A stretch of DNA of 5,733 bases from Acidobacteriota bacterium (GCA_024638355.1 JAHEKO010000270.1:1-5733), one strand, 5' to 3'. Shown: positions 1 to 5,716, counted from the stretch's first letter. Numbers and translations are program-made. Notes: generated from the letters alone by a model not told the origin.

Positions 1-1
1 C

Positions 2-1369
2 CTACTGGATGTATCCCAGCGACCGCAGCTTCTCGAGCGTCTCCTCGTCGGGCTCGGCGGCTTCGCTGTCGCTCCGGTCGAGGCTCTGGGCGTGCTCGCG
101 GTGGGCCTCGATGCGGGCAACCAGCTCGGTGGTGAGGTCGTTACGCAAGCGGGCGATGCTCGCGAGCTCACCGAAGTCGTCTTCGAGGTTGAAGAGCTCG
201 GTCGAGCCCGAGCGGGTCTCGAGGATGGCCTTGTAGGGCCAGGCGATGGCGCTCTCGCGCTGGGCGCCGTAGAGGGTGCGCTCGGCGATCAGGGTGCGCG
301 GCTCGCGCGCCGCATTGCCGTGCAGGAGGGTGGTGAGGCTCCGTCCGGGCAGGCCCTCGAGCTCCGGCAGCCCGACCGCGTCGAGCACGGTCGGCACGAC
401 GTCGACCAGGGAGACAGGCTCGCTCCGCCGACCGATCTCTACCTGCGGTCCCCACATCAGCAGCGGCACCCGGATGAGCTCGTTGTAGAGCGAGTGGCCG
501 TGCTCGAAGCCGCCGTGATCGCCGAACTCCTCGCCGTGGTCGGCGGTCAGGATGACCAGGGTGGTGTCGAGCAGGCCGCCTTCGTCGAGCCCCCGCCAGA
601 AGCGGCCGAGCTCGTGATCGACGAAGGCGATCTCCTCGTCGTAGGCGCCGATCAGGAAGTCCCAGTCGATCTCCTCGCGGTCGCGCACCCGCTGGCGCAG
701 CGGCCGCAGCTCCATCAGCTCGCCGCGCTCCCGGTCGTCCATCTCGGTCTCGGTGAAGCGGCCGCGGAAGGGCTCGGGCGCGTCGTAGTTGAGATGCGGA
801 TCGAAGAGGTGGACCACTAGGAAGAAGTCCCCGCGATCCTCCTTGCCGAGCCACTCGAGGGCGCGGTCGACCACCTCGTCGGCACGCCGGATCTTCTTGC
901 GGTTGCCGGCCACGTGATCGTAGGTCTGAAAGCCGCGGGCGACGCCGAAATCGGGATGGAGGAAGGCGTTGTTCATCACCGCCGCCGTGTCGTAGTCGTG
1001 GAGCTCGAACAGCTCGGCCAGGGTCGGGGAATCGCCGGTGAGCGGCAGGAAGTCGCGGCCCTCGCCCGCGGGCCGCGGGGCGGGCCAGCCGGCGAGGTGC
1101 TGGGCCGGCAGGAGGCCGGTGAAGAGCGAGCCGAACGAGGGCAGGGTCCAGGGCGACGGCGCGAAGGCGTTGTCGAAGATCGCGGCGTCGCGGGCCAGAG
1201 CGTCGAGCTCGGGGCTCGTGTCGCGCTCGTACCCGTAGAGGCCCAGATGATCGGCGCGGAGCGTGTCGACGACGATCAGGATGACCGACCGCGGTGGCAT
1301 CTGGACGTCGCACGACGCGAGACCGAGGCTCCCGAGAAGCAGCGCGAACAGGGCGAGCCGTAGCCTCAT
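2..1369 (-). CDS. Sulfatase-like lipoprotein (alkaline phosphatase superfamily, Thr-nucleophile type)
   Basis: The product is 455 aa. The ATG at 1367-1369 is chosen, although the frame is open further upstream, because it is followed at once by a lipoprotein signal peptide (hydrophobic residues 4-17, lipobox LASC, Cys20). It also overlaps the preceding stop codon as ATGA. Sulfatase-fold landmarks appear in order: VVDTLRADHLGLYGY (metal-binding Asp35), SPWTLPSF (residues 72-79), VVHLFDPH (183-192), TADHGEEFGDHG (Asp277, His278), EHGHSLYNELIRVPL (from 289), and an ELFNLEDDFGE segment near 391-401 typical of sulfatase C-termini. Thr75 sits where sulfatases carry the Cys/Ser that becomes formylglycine, and Phe79 replaces the motif Arg, so classical sulfatase activity is unlikely. 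Phosphoester hydrolysis or phospho-group transfer outside the cytoplasm is more plausible; the substrate is unknown. Asp at lipoprotein position +2 would favour inner-membrane retention under E. coli rules. The protein ends in an acidic stretch (about 430-445) followed by LRSLGYIQ. It is complete, with its stop (TAG) at the window edge. Confidence 0.88.
   Translation of the reverse strand: MRLRLALFALLLGSLGLASCDVQMPPRSVILIVVDTLRADHLGLYGYERDTSPELDALARDAAIFDNAFAPSPWTLPSFGSLFTGLLPAQHLAGWPAPRPAGEGRDFLPLTGDSPTLAELFELHDYDTAAVMNNAFLHPDFGVARGFQTYDHVAGNRKKIRRADEVVDRALEWLGKEDRGDFFLVVHLFDPHLNYDAPEPFRGRFTETEMDDRERGELMELRPLRQRVRDREEIDWDFLIGAYDEEIAFVDHELGRFWRGLDEGGLLDTTLVILTADHGEEFGDHGGFEHGHSLYNELIRVPLLMWGPQVEIGRRSEPVSLVDVVPTVLDAVGLPELEGLPGRSLTTLLHGNAAREPRTLIAERTLYGAQRESAIAWPYKAILETRSGSTELFNLEDDFGELASIARLRNDLTTELVARIEAHREHAQSLDRSDSEAAEPDEETLEKLRSLGYIQ
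6..29 (-). repeat. Tail-coding repeat, copy at the end of the sulfatase-like gene
   Basis: This copy matches 1370-1393 with one mismatch and encodes the same C-terminal residues (the final Gln is CAG here and CAA in the other copy). If a further gene starts just left of this window, this copy would be placed to act on it in the same way. Confidence 0.7.
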
Positions 1370-2802
1370 TGGATGTATCCCAGCGAGCGCAGCATCTCCA
1401 TGGTGCTCTCGTCGTTCTCGGCGTCGGCGCCGGCGAGGAGCGCCTTGCGGTTGATGATCCGCTCGTAGGTCGGCACGGTCCGGATGGGGAACCGCTCGAG
1501 GAACTCGGGCTCGAGGATCTCGGTCAGGACGCGGCCCGGCAGGTCTTCGGCGACCGGCAGGCCCATGAGCGCGAGAAGCGTCGGCGTCAGATCGAAGAGC
1601 GTCGCCTCGGTGGTGGCGCCGGGGCGGATCGGGCCGCCTCCCGCGATGAAGATTCCGGCGGGGTGGTGCACCCCGCTCTGGCCCACGGTGACGTTGTCGA
1701 AGGTGTCGTCGGCGTGGGCGAAGTCGCCGCTGAAGGCCTCGCGCAGCCGCCGCTTTGCCCCCGGCGTCGGCAGCTTGCCGGAAGCCTTGAAGCCGTGATC
1801 GGAGATGACGATGGTGACCGTGGAGTCGTCGGCCCCCTCGAGCAGGCGCGCCAGGTAGGCATCGTTGCGGCGGTAGACGTTGGCGACGACGGGCCCGAGT
1901 CGCGCCAGGCGGTCCGGATCGAGCCGTTCGAAGCTCTCGGGCTCGTGATAGTGCCAATAGGTGTGCGAGATCGCGTCGTTGGCGATCAGGAAGACGGCGG
2001 TGAAGTCCGGCCGGCCGCCCTCGGTCTCCGCCCGAGCGAGCATGTGGTCGGTGATCCGCTCGTAGGTGATCTGGGTCGAGAGCGCGAACTTGAGCACGCT
2101 CGGCCCGTGGGCCCGCACCGGGCGTTGCGCCGCCAGGAGCTCGGCCTCGTCCCCCTCGTCGAGGTCGATGATCTCGCGGATCTCGTCCAGCGGCGGGTCG
2201 AGCGGGTCGACGATCAGCGGCAGCAGCTCGTCGGCGAGCTCGGCCGGGTACGTGAGTCCCTCCTGCTTGACGCCGTCGGCCCACTCGCTCCAGCGGCTGC
2301 GGGTCATCCGGTCGGAGACCAGCCAGCCGCGCACCGGCTCCGCCGGCCAGGTGGCCCACCACCCGACGATGCCCACGGTGCGCCCGGCGGCGCCCAGCAT
2401 GTCCCAGAGGTTCAGGCTGCGCCGCATGGTCGAATTGGCGAGCACCGGCTCGCCGCCTTCGCCGTCGTCTTCCGTGAAGTGGGCGATCCCGTGCTGCTCC
2501 CGGTCGCGCCCCGTGGAGACGGTGGTCCAGAGCGCCGGCGAGCGCATCGGTCGGTCGGAGCGGAGAACGCCGCGGGCGCCGTCGCCGATCAGCCCGCCGA
2601 GGGTCGGCAGCTCGCCCGCCTCGAGGAGCGGGTCGATGACCGAGAAGGTCGCGCCGTCGATGCCGACCAGCAGGACCTTGACGCCGGTCGCCTGGCTGTC
2701 GACGACCGGTTCCGCCGGCGCCCTCGCGGAGGTCTCGGGCTCTCCGCAGGCGGTGAGCGTGAGGAGGACGAGCGCGAGCGCCGAGGCGACAGACCGCGTC
2801 AT
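1366..2802 (-). CDS. Lipoprotein phosphodiesterase (type I phosphodiesterase / nucleotide pyrophosphatase family, alkaline phosphatase superfamily)
   Basis: The product is 478 aa. The ATG start gives a short lipoprotein signal peptide with lipobox LTAC (Cys19) followed by Gly, so it should be lipid-anchored facing the periplasm, and nothing at +2 argues against outer-membrane sorting. The catalytic domain spans about residues 41-425. Visible landmarks are VLLVGIDGATFSVIDPLL (metal ligand Asp49), RSPALWTTVSTG then HGI (Ser88 at the nucleophile position usually held by Thr or Ser), NDAISHTYWHY (Asp276, His280), ISDHGF (Asp335, His336) and SGVHHPAGIF (His379 or His380). This is the complete two-metal set expected for the family, so the enzyme looks active. 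Substrates in the family range over nucleotides, phospholipid head groups and glycan phosphodiesters, and nothing here selects one. It overlaps both neighbours by 4 bp (ATGA). A GGAG at 2814-2817, 11 nt before the start, is a possible Shine-Dalgarno site. It ends in an acidic linker plus LRSLGYIQ, the same tail as the next gene. Confidence 0.87.
   Translation of the reverse strand: MTRSVASALALVLLTLTACGEPETSARAPAEPVVDSQATGVKVLLVGIDGATFSVIDPLLEAGELPTLGGLIGDGARGVLRSDRPMRSPALWTTVSTGRDREQHGIAHFTEDDGEGGEPVLANSTMRRSLNLWDMLGAAGRTVGIVGWWATWPAEPVRGWLVSDRMTRSRWSEWADGVKQEGLTYPAELADELLPLIVDPLDPPLDEIREIIDLDEGDEAELLAAQRPVRAHGPSVLKFALSTQITYERITDHMLARAETEGGRPDFTAVFLIANDAISHTYWHYHEPESFERLDPDRLARLGPVVANVYRRNDAYLARLLEGADDSTVTIVISDHGFKASGKLPTPGAKRRLREAFSGDFAHADDTFDNVTVGQSGVHHPAGIFIAGGGPIRPGATTEATLFDLTPTLLALMGLPVAEDLPGRVLTEILEPEFLERFPIRTVPTYERIINRKALLAGADAENDESTMEMLRSLGYIQ
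1370..1393 (-). repeat. Tail-coding repeat, copy at the end of the phosphodiesterase gene
   Basis: These 24 bases match 6-29 with one mismatch, a C/G difference at the 18th base. They encode RSLGYIQ up to the first two bases of the final Gln codon. The GGGA at 1378-1381 lies 8 nt before the next ATG and may also serve as a weak ribosome-binding site for the downstream gene. Confidence 0.7.
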
Positions 2803-4673
2803 CTGGGTCTCAGCTCCAACACGAGCGGCTCCACGGGGTCGGCCTGCGCCACGTAGGTCGCGGGCTGGCCCTTGCGGCCGGCCAGAACGCCGCTCCGCGA
2901 CGGGCTGACGCGCTGCTCGGCGGGGAAGCCGAAGCGGTCCTGGACCTGGTGCAGGATCGCCGCGTTGACGCCCACGTCCGGACCCTGGACGGTCATGCAG
3001 AACCAGTCGCCGGCGGCGATCTTGTCGATGAAGCCCGGCAGTCCGAGCACCCGGGGATCCTCGGGCCAGGCGTCGGCGAAGGTGAAGAACGCGACCCCCC
3101 GGGTGCGGCGCGTCTGCCCGTCGAATACCGCCACCTCGATCGGCGCGGGCGGCTCATCGCCCAGGGGGGAGTCGTCGGAGACGAGAATCTCGAGCGCGCC
3201 TTCGACACCGGGTCGCACGACCACCCGATCGAGCGGCCAGCGCGTGCCGCTCACGAAGTACTCCGAGAGCGGGTCTTCGTTGTGCCAGCGCTGGAGGTAG
3301 TCGACCCGATGGCGGTCGAAGTAGCGCTTGACCCGCTTGCCCCGGAAGTAGAGCGGCCGGTCGTCGAGGAAGGCGTAGTCCTCCTCGAAAGCCTGCCGGG
3401 CGGTGAGAAAGTTCAAGTTGCGCCTCTCCTCGAGATGTAGACCGAGCCGGTAGTAGTTGTTGAGCTGCTTGGACTTGTAGCCCGGGCCGCGGTAGGCGAC
3501 GACGTGGGCGTCGCTGCCCGCCGCCGCCGCCAGCAGGGTGCGATCGTACTCGTTTTCCTCCACACGCAGAGCCCGGAAGTTGATCGTCGCGGTGAACGCC
3601 AGGAGCGCCGCCCAGAGGGCGAGCGTCACGGCTCGCACGGCGGGCCGCTCGATGCCGCGGCCGGCTCCGATCGCGGCCAGCGCCGCGACCATGACCCAGG
3701 CGGGCGACAGGTAGGCCTCCCAGTCGCCGATGTGGTAAGCCGCGATGAAGGTCGTCGCGCCGAGGATTCCCAGCACCAGATACCAGCGGAGCGGCTCGCG
3801 GCGGCGGAAAGCCGCGACGAGCCCGACGACGGCGAGGAGCAGAGCGACCGGTCCGAGCTGGCGCGCGGTCTCGAGCGGCGCTCCGGTCAGCCGGCCGACC
3901 AGCTCTCCTTCGCCGCGGCGCAGGAGGTTCTTGCTGGTGAAGCGCTCGCCGCTCATGCTGTCGGCCAGCCGGTCGAGGTCGGCCTCGCGCCCGATTCCCT
4001 CGACGAAGGGGGCGTCGCTGTGCGACCGCCAGAGCACGTAGCCGTACTGGGCCAGGCTCAGGCCGATGGCGAGCAGCGTGATCCACACCACCCGCCGCGA
4101 GAGGAGGAGCTTGCGATCGACGGCGATCAGCACCAGAGCCAGCCCCGGGAGCAGCGTGACCATCATCGGATGGTTGCCGAAGCTGAAGGCATAGAGGACG
4201 AGTGTCGCGAGCAGCCACGGGCGGCTGCGCTCGCGGGTGTAGCGGCAAACGGCCCACGAGACGGCCGCCATCCAGAGGAGATTGAGCGAATAGACCTCGG
4301 CTTCGGTGGAGTAGCTCCAGGCCGTGCGCGCGAGCAGCACCGTCCAGGTGGCGAGCAGCGCGGGCACGACGCGACCGCCGAGCTCGCGATACAGGAGATA
4401 GAGAAAAGCTCCCGCCGCCACCGCGAAGACGGCCGACAGCAGGTTCACCCGGGTGGCCAGCTCCATCGGCAGGGGCAGCCGCGTCCAGAGGAAGTTGAGC
4501 ATCACGTACTGCGGGTAGCCCGGCTGGTGGGGCACGCCGAGGATCTCGCCGATGTACTGGAACTTGGCGGAATCGCCGGTATTGCCGCGGCCGCCGACCC
4601 CGGGATAGAGGGTCAGAAGATAGAGAGCCGCGGGTAGAACGAGGACCGCGGGGATGATGAATCTACGCGACAC
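2799..4673 (-). CDS. DUF2723/TMEM260-type membrane glycosyltransferase with C-terminal ILEI/FAM3-like domain
   Basis: The product is 624 aa from a GTG start (4671-4673); MSRRF and then a hydrophobic segment (about 6-23) make a good first membrane helix. The N-terminal half matches DUF2723, the family of human TMEM260, a protein O-mannosyltransferase with a GT-C-type fold: GDSAKFQYIGEILGVPHQPG (33-52, candidate catalytic Asp34 in the first outer loop), RVNLLSAVFA (75-84), STEAEVYSLN (122-131), GNHPMMVTLLPG (166-177), and HIGDWEAYLSPAW (314-326). I count about ten membrane helices up to residue 364. A soluble region follows: about 140 residues I do not recognise (366-505), then an ILEI/FAM3 (PANDER)-like domain at about 511-611. 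The expected role is transfer of a sugar from a polyprenyl-phosphate donor to an extracytoplasmic protein or glycan; the actual donor and acceptor are unknown. It is the first gene of the coupled unit. I see no good Shine-Dalgarno sequence before the GTG. A generic GT39/ArnT-like annotation is the main alternative. Confidence 0.85.
   Translation of the reverse strand: MSRRFIIPAVLVLPAALYLLTLYPGVGGRGNTGDSAKFQYIGEILGVPHQPGYPQYVMLNFLWTRLPLPMELATRVNLLSAVFAVAAGAFLYLLYRELGGRVVPALLATWTVLLARTAWSYSTEAEVYSLNLLWMAAVSWAVCRYTRERSRPWLLATLVLYAFSFGNHPMMVTLLPGLALVLIAVDRKLLLSRRVVWITLLAIGLSLAQYGYVLWRSHSDAPFVEGIGREADLDRLADSMSGERFTSKNLLRRGEGELVGRLTGAPLETARQLGPVALLLAVVGLVAAFRRREPLRWYLVLGILGATTFIAAYHIGDWEAYLSPAWVMVAALAAIGAGRGIERPAVRAVTLALWAALLAFTATINFRALRVEENEYDRTLLAAAAGSDAHVVAYRGPGYKSKQLNNYYRLGLHLEERRNLNFLTARQAFEEDYAFLDDRPLYFRGKRVKRYFDRHRVDYLQRWHNEDPLSEYFVSGTRWPLDRVVVRPGVEGALEILVSDDSPLGDEPPAPIEVAVFDGQTRRTRGVAFFTFADAWPEDPRVLGLPGFIDKIAAGDWFCMTVQGPDVGVNAAILHQVQDRFGFPAEQRVSPSRSGVLAGRKGQPATYVAQADPVEPLVLELRPR
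2841..3143 (-). other. ILEI/FAM3 (PANDER)-like domain at the glycosyltransferase C-terminus
   Basis: This stretch encodes residues 511-611. The pattern fits the interleukin-like EMT inducer domain: a first strand IEVAVFDGQTRRTRGVAFFTF, an Asp-rich loop, GFIDKIAAGDWFCMTV (547-562, matching the family's F-I-x-x-I-P-x-G-x-I segment), VNAAILHQVQDRFG (the helix corresponding to A..aLr.lG), and SGVLAGRKGQPATYVAQ (594-610, the family's closing I-G-x-K-G segment). The same fold forms the stem domain of mammalian POMGNT1, where it binds glycan. Glycan binding here is inference. Confidence 0.72.
4119..4661 (-). other. DUF2723 core region of the glycosyltransferase
   Basis: This stretch encodes residues 5-185. 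It holds the most diagnostic part of the protein: the Gly-Asp pair at 33-34, the LGVPHQPGYPQY loop (45-56), the RVNLLSA helix start and the AEVYSLN motif. In DUF2723 proteins the equivalent loop reads close to GDSGE...LGVxHPPGYPL, so Gln50 here replaces the first Pro and Lys37 takes the place near the second acidic residue. The assignment is by recalled family pattern, not by a search. Confidence 0.8.
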
Positions 4674-4704
4674 TTCGGATGGGAGGGGCGGATCTGCCGA
4701 GATG

Positions 4705-4729
4705 GGTGCCTTCGGGTGCCTGGCGGTGC
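4705..4729. repeat. Three GGTGC repeats at exact 10-bp spacing
   Basis: GGTGC begins at 4705, 4715 and 4725. The first two copies extend to a 7-base identity, GGGTGCC. Spacing of one helical turn, 30-55 bp upstream of the glycosyltransferase start, resembles a direct-repeat operator, but the high GC makes chance likely enough that this is only a candidate. Confidence 0.3.
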
Positions 4730-4746
4730 GAGGCGGGGCGCCTCGC
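4728..4746 (-). other. Perfect 8-bp GC-rich hairpin in the leader of the glycosyltransferase unit
   Basis: GCGAGGCG at 4728-4735 and CGCCTCGC at 4739-4746 pair perfectly around a 3-nt loop, 55 nt upstream of the GTG start. No T-run follows. Its arms share the CGAGGC core with the neighbouring hairpin, so alternative pairings are possible. The structure is seen directly; its function is unknown. Confidence 0.4.
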
Positions 4747-4774
4747 GAAGGACCGGGTCAGCTTATCGCAGTCT

Positions 4775-4802
4775 CCGAGGCCGCACGCCCGCACCGCCTC
4801 GG
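4775..4802 (-). terminator. Candidate terminator-like hairpin after the transaminase gene
   Basis: A perfect 7-bp inverted repeat (CCGAGGC at 4775-4781 and GCCTCGG at 4796-4802) encloses a 14-nt loop and begins 18 nt past the transaminase stop. There is no T-run after it on either strand, so it is not a classic intrinsic terminator; a factor-dependent or RNA-stability role is possible. Confidence 0.35.
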
Positions 4803-4815
4803 CGGCTGCGGCGTC

Positions 4816-4828
4816 GAGGTCAGACCTC
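4816..4828. repeat. Short palindrome across the transaminase stop codon
   Basis: GAGGT-CAG-ACCTC is a perfect 5-bp inverted repeat with a 3-nt centre that includes part of the TGA stop at 4820-4822. It could form a small RNA hairpin or be incidental. Confidence 0.25.
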
Positions 4829-5707
4829 CAGCGGGGTCGCGATCTCGGGCGCCGCGCGCTCGCCCCCGGCGATCCACTCGAGCTCGTAGCGCTCGTTGGC
4901 CGCGGCCAGTCGCCGGGTCCACTCGCCCGCCTCGCCGTCGCCGATCGGCCGGCCGTCCATCTCGACCACCGGCTGGACGCCCGTCAGGGTGCCGCAGAGG
5001 AAGGCTTCGCTCCACTCCTCGCGCTCGGCCAGCAACGGCGCCCGCTCCACCAGCGGCAGGCCTTCCTCCTCGGCGAAGCGGAGAAGGAGCTGGCGGGTGA
5101 CGCCGGGCAGGATGCGGCGGTCCGCGGGGTGGGTCTCGAGCCGCTCGCCGCGCCGGATGAACAGGTTGTTCTGGCCCCCTTCGCGCAGCTCGTCGCCTTC
5201 GCCGAGGAAGACCACTTCGTCGACGCCCCGGTCGTCGGCCGAGATCTTCCCCAGGATGGTGGCGATCAGGCTGGTGGTCTTGATGTCGCAGCGCCCCCAG
5301 CGGCGGTCGGGTTGGGTGACCACCCGGATCTTGCGCCCGGCGGGGGGCGGATAGGAGTATTCCGCGGGCAGGATGAAGAGCGTCGGGGTCATGCCCGCCG
5401 GCGGCAGGTGGGTGCGGGGAGCGACGCCCCGCGAGATCTGGAGGTAGAGAAACCCGGTGTCGAGCCCGGCGGCGTCCACCAGCTCCGCGCAGGCGTCCGC
5501 CACGGCGGGCGGGTGCCCGATGCCGGTCTCGTCCAGGGTCCGCGACAGTCGGTCGAGGTGGGCGTCGAGCTCGAGAATCCTCCCCGAGCGCACCTTCATC
5601 ACTTCGTAGAGGGCATCGCCGAAGAGAAAACCGCGATCCAGGGGGTGGATCCGGGCCGCGGCGAGGTCTTCGACCCGGCCGTTGAGATGACAGAGCGCCT
5701 TCACCAC
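4820..5707 (-). CDS. dat: D-amino-acid transaminase (class IV PLP aminotransferase)
   Basis: The product is 295 aa, close to the roughly 280-290 usual for the family. It interconverts D-alanine or other D-amino acids and 2-oxo acids (for example giving D-glutamate) in the cytoplasm, supplying peptidoglycan precursors. Landmarks in order: DRGFLFGDALYEV (24-36, Tyr34), LYLQISRGVAPRTH (87-100), RWGRCDIKTTSL (136-147, PLP-binding Lys143), REGGQNNLFI (175-184, Glu176 expected at the PLP ring nitrogen), ILPGVTRQ (199-206), and a TGVQPVVEMDGRPIGDG segment (242-258). Arg98-x-His100 matches the carboxylate-trapping Arg-x-His pair of Bacillus D-amino-acid transaminase, which favours this over branched-chain aminotransferase or aminodeoxychorismate lyase. 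An in-frame TAG at 5714-5716 fixes the start to GTG 5705-5707 or the next GTG, 5702-5704. It lies 146 bp from the downstream unit, so shared function is not implied. Confidence 0.92.
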   Translation of the reverse strand: MVKALCHLNGRVEDLAAARIHPLDRGFLFGDALYEVMKVRSGRILELDAHLDRLSRTLDETGIGHPPAVADACAELVDAAGLDTGFLYLQISRGVAPRTHLPPAGMTPTLFILPAEYSYPPPAGRKIRVVTQPDRRWGRCDIKTTSLIATILGKISADDRGVDEVVFLGEGDELREGGQNNLFIRRGERLETHPADRRILPGVTRQLLLRFAEEEGLPLVERAPLLAEREEWSEAFLCGTLTGVQPVVEMDGRPIGDGEAGEWTRRLAAANERYELEWIAGGERAAPEIATPLEV

Positions 5708-5710
5708 CCG

Positions 5711-5716
5711 ATTCTA
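5711..5716 (-). promoter_or_regulatory. TAGAAT -10-like hexamer touching the transaminase start
   Basis: TAGAAT matches the sigma-70 -10 consensus at five of six positions and lies 3 nt before the first GTG. The usual -10 to start-site distance would place transcription initiation at about the second GTG, which would give a leaderless mRNA. The -35 region lies at or beyond the window edge, and the element contains the in-frame TAG, so this is tentative. Confidence 0.25.

Larger units (their letters stand above)
4674..4819. other. Intergenic region with inverted repeats and periodic direct repeats
   Basis: This is the only substantial gap in the window. It separates the transaminase from the three-gene unit. 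No ORF here looks real, and no convincing sigma-70 -35/-10 pair or Shine-Dalgarno is visible on the minus strand ahead of 4673. It contains two perfect stems and a three-copy 10-bp-periodic GGTGC repeat, listed separately. It probably carries the end of the transaminase transcript and the start signals of the glycosyltransferase unit. Confidence 0.6.

Noticed and set aside
168..1313. Second minus-strand open frame of 381 codons inside the sulfatase-like gene
   Set aside because: Its low-complexity Arg/Pro/Ala composition and complete overlap with a motif-bearing gene mark it as a frame shadow.
1370..2362. Upstream extension of the sulfatase-like reading frame by 331 codons
   Set aside because: The extra part is an out-of-frame reading of the phosphodiesterase gene and is Arg- and Pro-rich. 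The lipoprotein signal peptide begins exactly at the ATG at 1369.
1294..2856. Long plus-strand open frame of 520 codons opposite the phosphodiesterase gene
   Set aside because: The translation is rich in Arg, Gly, Ala, Val and Asp with no domain pattern. It mirrors a real gene with a full set of catalytic motifs and is a usual by-product of high GC.
3154..4637. Open frames of about 370 codons on both strands inside the glycosyltransferase gene
   Set aside because: Neither has recognisable motifs, and the overlapping frame has consistent membrane helices and family signatures.
4750..4770. Possible -35-like CTGACC on the minus strand upstream of the cassette
   Set aside because: There is no acceptable -10 hexamer at 16-18 bp; the following DNA is GC-rich hairpin sequence.
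4654..5100. Plus-strand open frame of 148 codons covering the intergenic region
   Set aside because: It runs antisense into the transaminase, is Arg- and Pro-rich, and shows no coding signature.
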